From assembly GCF_021245725.1 (NCBI RefSeq), contig NZ_JAJGSX010000040.1:1-64000 (forward strand): a stretch of DNA of 64,000 nucleotides. The letters run 5' to 3'. The position numbers were made by a program, and so were the translations under genes. Shown here piece by piece: positions 23,215-34,323 of the stretch. Below the pieces are notes generated by a model, which did no database searches, was not told the DNA's origin, and was given only the letters and a program-made list of their open reading frames with translations. The stretch is from Pseudonocardia sp. TRM90224. Its GTDB lineage: Bacteria > Actinomycetota > Actinomycetes > Mycobacteriales > Pseudonocardiaceae. The first letter of the stretch is position 1. Each line of letters opens with the position of its first letter.

Positions 23215-24604
23215 TCACGACACGCTCGTTGAACGGGCTTCCTCATCCGCGGCGGGGGCATTCGTCGGTTTGCGACCGGGCTGCCGGTAGAACAGCACGA
23301 CCGCCGCCGCGACGAAGGACAGCACGCCACCCACGATGTAGGCGCCGGCGAACCCGAGCTTCTCGATGACGCTCGACCCGATTCCGATCCCGACGATCGC
23401 CGATGCGAGCTTCGCGCTGTAAACCAGCCCGTAGTTGGTCGCGTTGTTGTTCTCGCCGAAGTAGTCGGGGGTCAGCGCCGCGTACATCGGGAAGAACGCA
23501 CCACCACCGACACCGGCAAGCACCGCGCAGAGCAGGAACGGGACCTCCGCGTGCGCCTGGCCGGAGAACAGCAGCCCGAACTGCGAGAGCCCTTCGAGCA
23601 CCATCACCCAGAGCAGTGCCTGCTTGCGCCCGACGAGGTCGGAGAACCAGCCGACCGCGGCCCGGCCGGCGCCGTTGACGATGGAGAGCACACCCGCCGA
23701 GCCGGCGACGATCAGCGTGGTGAATCCTGCGGACTCGGCGAAGGGCACCTGGTAGGCGCTGCCGAACAGGGACACGCTGCCGATCAGGAAGAGCCCCAGC
23801 CACAGCAGCGGAAGCATGCCCGTCCTGATCGCAGCCAGCGGGCCCAGCTGCGCCGTGGCCGGCGGGTTCTTCGCGAGGCTGCGGATCTTGGCCGCCTTCG
23901 TCTCCTGCTGCCATGCGCGCGGGTCGACCTCGGCGGGCCACCAGTTCTTCGGCGGGTCCTTGAAGAAGATCGCGCAGGCGAACAGCACGACGAACATGTA
24001 CAGCGCGATCAGGTCGAGCACCGTGGTGAAGCTCGACGGCGTGAAGAAGTAGCTGAAGACGTAGATGAAGGGCACGGCGCCGTAGGCGAACCCGCCGTTG
24101 ACGAATCCGGTGCGCGTTCCGCGCTTCTCCGGATACCACTTGGCGACCATGTTGATGCACGTGGCATAGACGAGGCCGGCGCCGGTGCCACCGAGCACCG
24201 AGCACCGAGTAGCCGATGTACACGACGATCAGGTTGCTGAAATGGGAGATGGCCAGGAACCCGATGGCGGTGAACACCGCGCCGAGCAGCATGGCCGAGC
24301 GCGCCGAGAGGATGTCGCGCTCGCGCAGCCGCCCGGCCGGGAACGCGATGCCGGCCTGGAACACCGCCCAGATCGTGACGATCCAGAAGGCCTCACCGAG
24401 GGTCCAGCCGTGCACCGCCTGCAGCGTCTTCGCGGCGGCACCGTAGCCGTATTCGAACACGCTGATGCCCATCATGGCGATCCACGGCAGCCATACCATG
24501 ATGGATCGGGGATGGCCCATCAGCGCTTTCGGCGACTCACCGATCCGGTACCGGCGACCGTTGTCGTCGGTGACGATCGTGTAGTCGCCGGTTGCGGCCG
24601 TCAC
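23215..24604 (-). pseudogene. OFA-type MFS transporter broken by 7-bp duplication
   Basis: The reading frame from GTG 24604 encodes the first quarter of an oxalate/formate-antiporter-type MFS protein (PRSIMVWLPWIAMMGISVFEYGYGAA, up to VYIGYSVLG). The rest, from GGTGAGLVYATCINMVAKWYPEKRG through SVIEKLGFAGAYIVGG, lies in another frame. On the plus strand GAGCACC is repeated at 24193-24199 and 24200-24206; removing one copy restores SVLGGTGAG and a full protein of about 460 residues. It is therefore a frameshifted gene, a phase-variable gene, or an assembly error. AAGGGA precedes the start. Confidence 0.85.
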
Positions 24605-24946
24605 TTTCGTCCCTTTCCGCCGCAGATGTCTTTCGTCGCTCCTCGATAGGACAGATCGCTGGGCACGGCGTCTCCTTTGACACTGTGAGCTGGGACATAC
24701 TGTATACCGTATGGGATTGATACGCCCTCGGCTGTCCGTTGTCCAGAGCGGAGATCGACGGTCGTCCTATTTGCCCCACACTTGATTAGCAATGCGCATC
24801 ATGTCCCTTTTCTCCGATCTGAGCGACAAGTCCGGGACAATTCGTGCAATCCAGCCGCGCAGGCGGGGCGTATCGGATCGGGCGGGCCGAACCACCCGAA
24901 CCGGACCATCGCCCGATACCGGAGCGGTCAGCCGCATCGCGCACGC
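24605..24946. other. Intergenic region upstream of OFA-type gene
   Basis: About 340 bp on the 5' side of the transporter pseudogene. Near the gene it holds the 16-bp operator at 24697-24712; further out it holds only unremarkable sequence, including ATGCGCAT at about 24791, and then the family A element. Small ORFs here have no ribosome sites or recognisable products. Confidence 0.5.
24697..24712 (-). promoter_or_regulatory. 16-bp palindromic operator
   Basis: ATACTGTATACCGTAT has the symmetric form ATAC-N-GTATAC-N-GTAT, with only the two N positions unmatched. This resembles GntR (FadR/VanR-type) operators. It lies 93-108 bp upstream of the transporter start. Thirteen of 16 positions agree with 18708-18723 in the lasso promoter. 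Confidence 0.65.
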
Positions 24947-25005
24947 GAGGGCAGGAAAGCCACTTTCAGGCCCTGTGAGGGCAGGAAAGTGGCTTTCCTG
25001 CCCTC
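24947..25005. repeat. Family A hairpin element, copy 3
   Basis: A perfect 21-bp inverted repeat (24947-24967 and 24985-25005, starting GAGGGCAGGAAAGCCACTT) with a 17-base loop. Apart from one base it is the exact reverse complement of copy 2 at 6381-6438, loop included. It lies 30 bp past the stop of the SnoaL-like gene. Confidence 0.85.
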
Positions 25006-25035
25006 ACCAGGCACCGCGAACCTCGCGGCAGCCCG

Positions 25036-25491
25036 TCATCCCGCGGGTTCGATACCACGTGACGCCGCCAGGTCGTGCCCGACGACGGCCGCGGCGGCCA
25101 GGACGTCGACGTAGTCGCGCAGGTGCGCGATCTGCCCGTCGCGAACCGTGAGAACGACGATGTTGGGCAGCACGAACCCACCGGTGATGGCACTCGTCCC
25201 GATCGCCTCCTGCTCGACGACGATCGTCGCCGGATCGTCGGTCGAGTAGGTGGCGAGAACGCGGTAGAGCTCGTACCGGAACGCATCTGCCTGCCAGCCC
25301 GCGGCGATCCAGCGCACGATCTCGTCGCGCCCCTCCAGCCGCGACGGGAGCCCAGGGGCGGTGAACGGGAACTCATGAACTGCGTCGTGCGCATACAGCC
25401 GGCGCATCTCCTCGACCGATCGGTCGACGGCCGCCTGCCGGTGGCGCTCCATCACGACTCGCGGTTCGACCACCGGCTCCGACAGCGACAC
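25036..25491 (-). CDS. SnoaL-like (NTF2-fold) protein
   Basis: A 151-residue protein of the SnoaL-like/NTF2 superfamily: VEEMRRLYAHDAVHEFPFTAPGLPSRLEGRDEIVRWIAAGW is the typical helix-strand start, and FVLPNIVVLTVRDGQIAHLRDYVDVLAAA the typical ending. Members are ketosteroid-isomerase-like enzymes or binding proteins; no specific activity is claimed. GTG 25491 preceded by GGGGGCG is the chosen start, with ATG 25452 as alternative. It is divergent from the TetR gene with a shared operator. Confidence 0.75.
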   Translation of the reverse strand: MSLSEPVVEPRVVMERHRQAAVDRSVEEMRRLYAHDAVHEFPFTAPGLPSRLEGRDEIVRWIAAGWQADAFRYELYRVLATYSTDDPATIVVEQEAIGTSAITGGFVLPNIVVLTVRDGQIAHLRDYVDVLAAAAVVGHDLAASRGIEPAG

Positions 25492-25541
25492 GTCACGCCC
25501 CCTGCTTGGTTCGATCTCCGTGCCAGCTAAGGTGAGGCACA

Positions 25542-25569
25542 GTCCGTTTCGCTCGGAAACGTAACGGAC
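25542..25569. promoter_or_regulatory. TetR-type operator in divergent promoter region
   Basis: GTCCGTT (25542-25548) and AACGGAC (25563-25569) are inverted, with a nested GTTTC/GAAAC pair (25546-25550, 25556-25560). The palindrome lies 22 bp before the TetR gene and 51 bp before the SnoaL-like gene, placing both under likely control of that regulator. Confidence 0.65.
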
Positions 25570-25590
25570 CATGCGTCCGGTAAGCAAGGA

Positions 25591-26211
25591 GTGGTGGTCG
25601 CCCTGGCAGGTCAGGAGCCCAGGCCGCGCGTCGGGCCCCCGAAGCGGGCGGACGCGCGGCGCAACTACGAGCAGCTGGTCGAGCAGGCCAAGGCGGTGTT
25701 CGCGGAGTTCGGCGCCGACGCATCGCTGGACGAGATCTCCCGGCGCGCCGGCGTCGCCAGCGGCACGCTGTACCGCCATTTCCCGACGCGCCTGGACCTG
25801 ATCGAGGTCGTGCTCGCCGAGCAGATCGCGGAATTGGTCGAGCTCGGCCGCAGCCTCTCGACCGCGGCTGCCGCATTCGACGCATTGGCCACGTGGTTGC
25901 GCGCCGCACTCGCGCACGGATTGTCCTACCGCGGCCTGGCGGCGGCCGCGCTGAATTCCGCCTCCGATCGGAACGACCTCGTATCGAACTGGCACGCGGA
26001 ACTCTTCGAAATCGGCGAGATATTGCTTGCTCGAGCGCGACGTTCCGGGACGGTGGTCGCCGACGCGGACGTATCGGACGTGCTCAAGATGGTCGGCGCG
26101 ATCGCGTCGGCGGTCCAGGACGCTCCCCGCACACCGGCCGGTTCGGCCCAGGCCGATCGCCTGCTCGCGCTGCTCCTCAACGGCCTGCGGTACGGGGATG
26201 CCCCGGGCTGA
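25591..26211 (+). CDS. TetR-family regulator
   Basis: A 206-residue regulator. The DNA-binding domain is clear: RRNYEQLVEQAKAVFAEFGADASLDEISRRAGVASGTLYRHFPTRLDLIEVVL. The C-terminal ligand domain resembles the common actinobacterial TetR type with RGLAAAALNSASDRNDLVSNWHAELF and DVLKMVGAIASAVQDAP. GTG 25591 or 25594 follow AAGGA closely. It is probably autoregulated and represses the divergent SnoaL-like gene. Confidence 0.88.
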   Translation: MVVALAGQEPRPRVGPPKRADARRNYEQLVEQAKAVFAEFGADASLDEISRRAGVASGTLYRHFPTRLDLIEVVLAEQIAELVELGRSLSTAAAAFDALATWLRAALAHGLSYRGLAAAALNSASDRNDLVSNWHAELFEIGEILLARARRSGTVVADADVSDVLKMVGAIASAVQDAPRTPAGSAQADRLLALLLNGLRYGDAPG

Positions 26212-26251
26212 TCCGGCCGCGTCCACCGCGCCCGCAGGTATCGTGCGAATC

Positions 26252-26917
26252 ATGCTGGCGACCCCGCCGACCCCGGTCCTCCCCGAACCGGCGAGGCGTC
26301 CCACCGCGGTTGCGGTGTCGCTCGCCGGGGCGGCGCTGGGCGTGCTCGCGGTGCGTTACGCCGGCGTCGAGGGGCCGAGCTGGTTCGACGTTTCGGTCGA
26401 GGGGCCGATCCGCGACACCGCGGCACCCGTGCGGTCGCAGCTGCGCACGTTCGTCCGGCTGGGCAGCCCGCCGCAGGTCGTCCTCATGACGATCCTGCTC
26501 GGCGCGGTCGGTTTCGTGGCCCGCCGACCACGGCTCGCGCTGGTGGTGCTCGCCGGTCCGCCGGTGACCGGGCTGGTGACGACCACGCTGCAGCCGCTGA
26601 TCGGGCGCACACTGGAAGGCGGCTTCGCACTGCCGAGCGGCCACGCCGGCGGCGCGACGTCGGTCGCGATCGCCGCCGCGCTCGTTGTGGTCAACCTCGT
26701 CCCGAAGCGGGCCCGCACGGTCGTCGCCGCGATCGCCGCCGTCGGTGTACTGGCGGTCTGGTCGGCGATCACGGTCGCGCTCGTGGCCAACGGACTGCAC
26801 TACGCGAGCGACACCGTGGCGAGCCTGTGCGCCGCCGTCGTGGTCGTTCTAGGCATCCCGCTGGCTGTGGATCATCTTGCCGGCCGCTTCCGAACGGGGC
26901 CCAGCTCTCCCGTGTAA
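26252..26917 (+). CDS. PAP2-type membrane phosphatase
   Basis: A 221-residue integral membrane protein with five to six hydrophobic segments. The lipid phosphatase motifs are LPSGHAGG (catalytic SGH) and NGLHYASDTVASL (HxxxD); the first motif KxxxxxxRP is weak (GRTLEGG). It would dephosphorylate a lipid pyrophosphate such as undecaprenyl pyrophosphate outside the membrane. That would suit the adjacent polysaccharide locus, but the gene has its own spacing and may be independent. ATG 26252 or GTG 26243. Confidence 0.78.
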   Translation: MLATPPTPVLPEPARRPTAVAVSLAGAALGVLAVRYAGVEGPSWFDVSVEGPIRDTAAPVRSQLRTFVRLGSPPQVVLMTILLGAVGFVARRPRLALVVLAGPPVTGLVTTTLQPLIGRTLEGGFALPSGHAGGATSVAIAAALVVVNLVPKRARTVVAAIAAVGVLAVWSAITVALVANGLHYASDTVASLCAAVVVVLGIPLAVDHLAGRFRTGPSSPV

Positions 26918-26949
26918 CGGCGGTGCAACACGCGGCCGTAACGAACCGG

Positions 26950-26993
26950 CCCCCCAAGTCCGAGTGCATCAACGCGCACTCGTGGTCGGGGGG
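26950..26993 (+). promoter_or_regulatory. Stem-loop upstream of polysaccharide operon
   Basis: CCCCCC (26950-26955) pairs with GGGGGG (26988-26993), and CGAGTGC (26961-26967) pairs with GCACTCG (26976-26982). The structure ends 18 bp before the first gene of the locus and begins 32 bp after the PAP2 stop. It may terminate the upstream gene or act as a leader for the operon. Confidence 0.5.
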
Positions 26994-27011
26994 ATACGGA
27001 AGGAGCCGCGG

Positions 27012-28903
<1,892 letters not shown>

Positions 28904-28907
<4 letters not shown>

Positions 28908-30136
28908 CGCTCTCCCCACCGGCCCCGCCGGGCCTCGCGCTGCTGGCCGTCGACGGTGGCGCCCCCGTCCGCACCGGGCCGTTCCCGAGATGGCCGCGGT
29001 TCGACGAAGCCGACGCCGACGCGGCGGCGCAGGTGCTGCTCTCGGGCAAGGTCAGCTACTGGACGGGCGAGCACGGCCGGGCGTTCGAGGCTGAGCTGGC
29101 CGGTTGGGCCGGCACGGATCACGCAGTGGCCGTCGCGAACGGGACGGTGGCGCTGGAGATCGTGCTGAGGGCGCTCGGCATCGGCCCTGGCGCCGAGGTC
29201 ATCGTCCCCGCCGCGACGTTCATCGCGACCGCCAGCGCCGTCGCGGCCTGCGGGGCGCGGCCGGTTGTCGTCGACGTCGACCCCGATACGCAGGCGCTGA
29301 CCGCCGACACCGTGCGCCCCGCCGTCACCGAGCGCACCGCCGCGGTGATCGTCGTCCACGTCGGCGGCCACCCCGCCGACACGGCCCCGCTCGTCGCGCT
29401 CACCGACGAGCTCGGGCTCGACCTGGTCGAGGACTGCGCGCAGGCGCACGGCGCGCGTCGCGACGGAAAGATGGTCGGGCTGGCGGGCCGCGTCGCCACC
29501 TGGTCGTTCTGCCAGGACAAGATCATGACCACCGCCGGCGAAGGCGGTGCGATCACCACGTCCGACACGGTGCTGGCGCGCCGCTGCTGGGAGCTCAAGG
29601 ACCACGGCAAGAGCTATTACGCGGTGCACGAGCAGCAGCACCCGCCGGGCTTCCGCTGGCTGCACGACTCGTTCGGGACGAACGGCCGGATGACCGAGGT
29701 GCAGTCGAGCATCGGCCGGCTGCAGCTGCCGAAGATCGCTGGCTGGGTCACGCAGCGGCGCGCCAACGCCGACGTGCTCCGGCAGACCTTCGCCGACCTC
29801 GCGGCGCTGCGCCTCCCCGTGGTCGCGCCGGGCGTCGAGCACGCCTACTACCGGTTCTACGGGCACGTGCGGCCCGAGCTGCTGCGCCCCGGCTGGGACC
29901 GCGACCGCATCGTCGCGGCGATCGCCGCTGAGGGCGTCGACTGCTCGATGGGCGGGTGCACCGAGATCCACCGCGAGCGCGCGTTCGACGCGGTCGGCCG
30001 CCCGCAGACGCTCCCCGTCGCGCAGTGGTTGGGACGGCACTCGCTGGTCCTGCCCGTTCATCCGGCCATGGCAGAGGCCGACGTCCGCTCGGTGGCGGAC
30101 GCGGTGGGGAAAGTGTTCTCGGAGGCAACCGAATGA
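28904..30136 (+). CDS. DegT/DnrJ/EryC1 sugar aminotransferase
   Basis: A 410-residue PLP enzyme. FIATASAVAACGARPVVVDVDP, the DLVEDCAQAHGA helix and SFCQDKIMTTAGEGGAITT, which contains the PLP lysine, are typical. With the preceding dehydratase it would give a 4-amino-4,6-dideoxy sugar, as PglF/PglE do for bacillosamine. GTG 28904 overlaps the dehydratase stop; its own stop overlaps the next start as ATGA. Confidence 0.9.
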
Positions 30137-30795
30137 GGCGTTTCGTCGACGTCGTCGTCGCTCTCGCGGTGGGGCTGGTCGCCCTGCCGATCGTCGCGGT
30201 CGTGGCGCTGCTGGTGGCGCTGGACATCGGCCGTCCGGTGCTGTTCCGCCAGCACCGCGCCGGCCTGGCGGGCCGCCCGTTCACGCTGGTCAAGTTCCGC
30301 ACCATGCGCGACGCCGACTACCACGGCCAGGAGGACATCGAGCGCATCACGCGCATCGGGCACTTCCTGCGGGCGAGCGGGCTCGACGAGCTGCCCCAGC
30401 TGTGGAACATCCTGGTCGGTGAGATGAGCTTCATCGGCCCGCGACCGGCGTTGGCCGTGCAGGCCGAGCACTTCTCGCAACGGCAGCGCGGACGCCTCGG
30501 GATCCGCCCCGGCCTGACCGGGTGGGCGCAGGTCAACGGGCGCAACGCGATCAGCTGGGCGGAGCGGATCGAGCTGGATCTCTGGTACATCGCGAACCGG
30601 TCGCTGCGGCTGGACATGACGATCCTGCTGCGCACGGTCGCCCGCGTGGTGCGACCGACCGACGTGCGCGGCGACAACGGGGTCAACGAGGGGTTCCGCA
30701 CGGAGTCCGGCGAGCTCATCGACATCTGGAGCAACGCCGAAGCGGCCAAGGGCACTGGCGTGGCCTCTCCCCCACCGCTGCGGGAAACCGGCTGA
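30133..30795 (+). CDS. Phosphosugar transferase (PglC-like initiating enzyme)
   Basis: A 220-residue monotopic enzyme of the bacterial sugar transferase family. The single N-terminal membrane segment, the FRQHRAGLAGRPFTLVKFRTM block, the RIGHFLRASGLDELPQLWNILVGEMSFIGPRP catalytic region (Asp-Glu pair) and RPGLTGWAQVNGRN are diagnostic. It would transfer the diaminosugar phosphate to undecaprenyl phosphate and start the repeat unit. The short PglC-like form, without extra helices, matches a bacillosamine-type substrate. Confidence 0.9.
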   Translation: MRRFVDVVVALAVGLVALPIVAVVALLVALDIGRPVLFRQHRAGLAGRPFTLVKFRTMRDADYHGQEDIERITRIGHFLRASGLDELPQLWNILVGEMSFIGPRPALAVQAEHFSQRQRGRLGIRPGLTGWAQVNGRNAISWAERIELDLWYIANRSLRLDMTILLRTVARVVRPTDVRGDNGVNEGFRTESGELIDIWSNAEAAKGTGVASPPPLRETG

Positions 30796-30838
30796 GCAGC
30801 ATCGACACGAACGACACGAACATGGGGAGAACCAACCG

Positions 30839-31081
30839 ATGACCGACGAGAGCACCCTCCGGAAGGCGTTCGTCGACTCGCTCGACATCGCGCCCGACAC
30901 CGACTGGGAGAGCCTGAGCTACCGCGGGATCGAGGAGTGGGACTCGGTCGCGCACATGCGGCTGATCGCGGAGCTCGAGGACGTCTTCGACATCATGATC
31001 GAGACCGAGGACGTCATCGACATGAACAGCTACGTCGTGGCCCGGAAGCTGCTCGGGAAGTACGGGATCGACTTTGCGTGA
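30839..31081 (+). CDS. Acyl carrier protein
   Basis: An 80-residue acidic helical protein with the phosphopantetheine site EEWDSVAHMRLIAELED (Ser in DSVAHM), then the DIMIETEDVIDMNSY helix typical of carrier proteins found in polysaccharide clusters. It would carry an acyl group for the surrounding ligase and reductases and be modified by the AcpS encoded at 35573. GGGGAG precedes ATG 30839. The SDR gene starts 8 bp before its end. Confidence 0.9.
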   Translation: MTDESTLRKAFVDSLDIAPDTDWESLSYRGIEEWDSVAHMRLIAELEDVFDIMIETEDVIDMNSYVVARKLLGKYGIDFA

Positions 31082-31835
31082 TCTCCTCGACCTCCGCGAG
31101 CGCGTCGCCTTCGTCACCGGATCGACGCGCGGCATCGGATGGGCCACCGCCCAGCTGCTCGCCGAGCACGGCGCGTCGGTCGTCGTAGCGGGCTCCTCCG
31201 ACCTCGCGGCCGCCGAGGCGAGGGCGAAAGAACTGACGGCCGGGTGGGGCACGCCCGCACTCGGTGTCGTGTGCGACTCCAGGGAGCCGGCCCAGATCAA
31301 GGCCGCCTACCGGACCATCCACCAGACCTTCAAGCGACTCGACGTGCTGGTCAACAGCGCCGGCGTGCTCGACGACGCGCTGATCGGGATGATCTCCGAC
31401 GACGCGCTGGAGAACACCTTCCGCGTCAACGCCATCGGCCCGATCCAGCACCTGCAGGCGGCGGCCAGGCTCATGCGCCGCAGCGGGGACGGCGGGTCGA
31501 TCATCAACATCGCGTCGATCATCGGGGTCACCGGCAACGAGGGCCAGGCGGTCTACGGCGCATCGAAGGCCGCGGTCATCGGGCTCACCCGCTCCGCGGC
31601 GAAGGAGCTCGCGCCGATGGGGGTGCGGGTGAACGCGATCGCGCCGGGGTTCATCGACACCGACATGACCCGCGCGCTGCCGGAAGCCAAGTTCGCGCAG
31701 CGCGCGGCCGCCATCAAGATGGGCCGCGTCGGGACCGCGGACGACGTCGCCAGGGCCGTCCTCTTCCTCGCCTCCGACCTGTCCGGGTACGTCACCGGGA
31801 CGGTGCTCGGGGTCGACGGCGGAATGCTGATCTAG
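31074..31835 (+). CDS. FabG-like 3-oxoacyl reductase (SDR)
   Basis: A 253-residue classical SDR: RVAFVTGSTRGIGWATAQLLAEHG for NADP(H), NSAGVLDD, and the catalytic INIASIIGVTGNEGQAVYGASKAAVIG (Ser-Tyr-Lys), ending in VTGTVLGVDGGMLI. It probably reduces an ACP-bound 3-oxoacyl group. TTG 31074 is the only start compatible with the homologous N-terminus and overlaps the ACP gene. Confidence 0.85.
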   Translation: MRDLLDLRERVAFVTGSTRGIGWATAQLLAEHGASVVVAGSSDLAAAEARAKELTAGWGTPALGVVCDSREPAQIKAAYRTIHQTFKRLDVLVNSAGVLDDALIGMISDDALENTFRVNAIGPIQHLQAAARLMRRSGDGGSIINIASIIGVTGNEGQAVYGASKAAVIGLTRSAAKELAPMGVRVNAIAPGFIDTDMTRALPEAKFAQRAAAIKMGRVGTADDVARAVLFLASDLSGYVTGTVLGVDGGMLI

Positions 31836-31844
31836 GAGCGAGCC

Positions 31845-33254
31845 GTGTTCCTGCACCCCGACTCCGACGCGCCGGCCGTCATCGACGCCGACACCGGCCG
31901 GGTGCTGAGCCACCGACAGCTCGCCGCGGCGGCGGCGGACTTCGCAACGCAGTACGAGCAGCCCCACGAGCTGGTCTTCCTCTTCGCCGACACGTCGGTG
32001 CAGACGCTCGTCGCGTACGTGGCTGCGCTGCAGCACCGCTCGCCCGTCGCGCTGCTCGACGCGAGCATGCGGCCGGCGGGCGCGCAGGAGCTGGTGAGGC
32101 GCTACCGGCCGACCGTCGTCGTCGACGCGACCGCGGAGATCGGGCCGCAGCTGGCCGGCTACCACCTCGCGAGCCCGGGGGTGTGGCGCCACGAGCGCGC
32201 CGCCCATCCGACACATCCCGCGCTTGCGGTGCTGCTCACGACCTCGGGCAGCACCGGCAGCCCCAAGTTCGTCCGGCTCTCGCGGGCGAACCTCGAGGCC
32301 AACACGTCGGCGATCATCGAGTCGCTCGGCATCGACGCCGCGGACCGGGCGATCGCCACGCTGCCGCTGCACTACAGCTTCGGCATGTCGATCGTGAACA
32401 CCCACCTCGCCGCGGGCGGCAGCGTCATCCGTACCGGCACGACGATGCTCGAACCGGACTTCTGGGACGTCGTGCGCCGCGACCGGCCGACGTCGCTCAG
32501 CGGGGTGCCCTACACGTTCCACATCCTGCGCAGGCTCGGGCTGGACAAGCTCGACGTGCCGTCGATCCGGACGATGACGCAGGCCGGCGGCCGGCTGGAG
32601 ACCACGATCGTCAAGGAGTTCCACGCGGAGATGCAGCGCCGCGGCGGCGCCTTCCACGTGATGTACGGGCAGACCGAGGCGGGCCCGCGCATGACGTGCC
32701 TGCCGAGCAGCAGCCTGCCCGAGAAGCTCGGCTCGGCCGGGTTGCCGCTGCGCGGCGGCACGATCGAAATCTGCGACGAGCTCGGCGAGGCCGTCCCGGT
32801 GGGAGCGTCGGGTGACGTCGTCTACTCCGGACCGAATGTGATGATGGGGTACGCCGAGCAGCCCGCCGACCTCGCGCTCGGCGACGTGCACGGCAACCGG
32901 CTGCACACCGGCGACGTCGGCCACCTCGACGACGACGGGTTCCTCTTCGTCACCGGGCGCACGAAGCGGATCGGCAAGATCTTCGGGGTCCGGGTGAGCC
33001 TCGACGAGGTGGAGCAGATGCTCGACGCCGATGGCCCGGTCGCCGTCGTCGCCGGGGCGGACAAGCTGCTCGTCTATTGCGAGCAACCCGCTTCGGGGGA
33101 TCAGCTCGACGGCAGGCGGCGCCGGCTCGCCCACGACCTGCGGCTCCCGCTGAGCTCGATCCGGTTCTCCTGCATGGACGCGCTGCCGAAGATGGCGAAC
33201 GGCAAGACCGACTACCAGGCGTTGGAGCGGCGCAAGGCGGGCACCGGTGCTTGA
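31845..33254 (+). CDS. AMP-binding acyl ligase
   Basis: A 469-residue adenylating enzyme of the ANL superfamily: LLTTSGSTGSPKFVRLSRANLEANT is the ATP loop, MYGQTEAGPRMTC the A5 motif, HTGDVGHLDDDGFLFVTGRTKRIGK the hinge, and LPKMANGKTDYQAL carries the C-terminal catalytic Lys. It should activate a carboxylic acid as acyl-AMP and pass it to the ACP. GGAGCGAGCC precedes GTG 31845. The shorter N-terminal domain matches ligases seen in polysaccharide clusters. Confidence 0.85.
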   Translation: MFLHPDSDAPAVIDADTGRVLSHRQLAAAAADFATQYEQPHELVFLFADTSVQTLVAYVAALQHRSPVALLDASMRPAGAQELVRRYRPTVVVDATAEIGPQLAGYHLASPGVWRHERAAHPTHPALAVLLTTSGSTGSPKFVRLSRANLEANTSAIIESLGIDAADRAIATLPLHYSFGMSIVNTHLAAGGSVIRTGTTMLEPDFWDVVRRDRPTSLSGVPYTFHILRRLGLDKLDVPSIRTMTQAGGRLETTIVKEFHAEMQRRGGAFHVMYGQTEAGPRMTCLPSSSLPEKLGSAGLPLRGGTIEICDELGEAVPVGASGDVVYSGPNVMMGYAEQPADLALGDVHGNRLHTGDVGHLDDDGFLFVTGRTKRIGKIFGVRVSLDEVEQMLDADGPVAVVAGADKLLVYCEQPASGDQLDGRRRRLAHDLRLPLSSIRFSCMDALPKMANGKTDYQALERRKAGTGA

Positions 33255-34323
33255 CGAGCTGCTGACCCGCCCGCAGTTCAGCATCCCGCAGGAGGAGAAG
33301 GAGGCACTGCTGCTCCCCCGGCTCGGTGAGCTGGTCGAGCACCACCGCGACGCCTGCGCGGGCTACCGGCGGATCCTCGACGCGCTGCCCGACGGGCCCG
33401 GGCGCGGTCTGTCCGACCTGCCGTACCTCCCGGTCTCGATGTTCAAGTCGCACCTGTTGCAGAGCATCCCCGACGACGAGGTGTTCAAGGTGATGACGTC
33501 GAGCGGGACGACCGGGCAGGCGGTGAGCCGCGTCGTGCTGGACCGGACCACCGCCGACCTGCAGGCCCGAGCGCTCGCGGCCGTCATGACCACGGTGCTC
33601 GGGCCGCGCAGGTTGCCCATGCTGATCGTCGACACGCCGAACGTCGTGCGCGACCGCCGGACGTTCAGCGCGCGCGGCGCCGGCGTGCTGGGCATGCTCA
33701 GCTTCGGACGGCACCACACGTACGTGCTCGACGACGACATGGCGATCGACGTCGGAGCGCTGGAGCGCTTCGCCGAGCGCTTCAGCGGGCAGCCGGTGCT
33801 GGTCTTCGGGTTCACCTTCATGGTCTGGAAGTACTTCCACCAGCAGATCCAGCGCCGCGGGCTCGACGTCGACCTCTCCGGCGCCGTCCTGATCCACAGC
33901 GGCGGCTGGAAGAAGCTGCAGGACGAGGCGGTCGGCAACGCCGAGTTCCGCGCGGGCCTCGAACGCTCGACCGGGCTGCGGCGGATCCACAACTTCTACG
34001 GGATGGTCGAGCAGGTGGGCGGGGTGTTCCTGGAAGGGCCCGACGGCTACCTGCACCCGCCGAACTTCTCGGATGTGATCATCCGCGACCCGGTGACCTG
34101 GGCGGAGGCGCCGGACGGCCAGGTCGGTGTGATCGAGGTGCTCAGCACGCTGCCGCGCAGCTACCCCGGGCACGTCCTGCTCACCGAGGACCTCGGCGTC
34201 GTGCACGGGGCCGGTTCTCCGGTGACCGGGTGGGCGGGCAAGAAGCTCGAGGTGATCGGGCGGATCCCGCGCGCCGAGCTGCGCGGGTGCAGCGACACGC
34301 ATGCCTACGCGAGCGCGTCATGA
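33247..34323 (+). CDS. LuxE-like acyl-protein synthetase
   Basis: A 358-residue protein of the LuxE family. LPYLPVSMFKSHLLQSIPDDEVFKVMTSSGTTGQAVSR contains the substrate/nucleotide loop, and FGFTFMVWKYF, IHSGGWKKL and NFYGMVEQVGGVFLE are strongly typical. In luminous bacteria LuxE forms acyl-AMP and hands the acyl group to the LuxC reductase. Here it is coupled to a LuxC homologue and there is no luciferase, so it supplies an aldehyde-forming reductase in another pathway. GTG 33247 overlaps the ligase gene. Confidence 0.85.
   Translation: MLDELLTRPQFSIPQEEKEALLLPRLGELVEHHRDACAGYRRILDALPDGPGRGLSDLPYLPVSMFKSHLLQSIPDDEVFKVMTSSGTTGQAVSRVVLDRTTADLQARALAAVMTTVLGPRRLPMLIVDTPNVVRDRRTFSARGAGVLGMLSFGRHHTYVLDDDMAIDVGALERFAERFSGQPVLVFGFTFMVWKYFHQQIQRRGLDVDLSGAVLIHSGGWKKLQDEAVGNAEFRAGLERSTGLRRIHNFYGMVEQVGGVFLEGPDGYLHPPNFSDVIIRDPVTWAEAPDGQVGVIEVLSTLPRSYPGHVLLTEDLGVVHGAGSPVTGWAGKKLEVIGRIPRAELRGCSDTHAYASAS

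Noticed and set aside
26950..26993. Riboswitch before the polysaccharide operon.
   Set aside because: A simple two-part stem with no conserved ligand-binding core recognisable; recorded only as a stem-loop.
31014..33284. A 756-residue minus-strand ORF.
   Set aside because: It is antisense to three well-supported genes with clear motifs and has His/Arg/Val-rich composition typical of shadows in GC-rich DNA.
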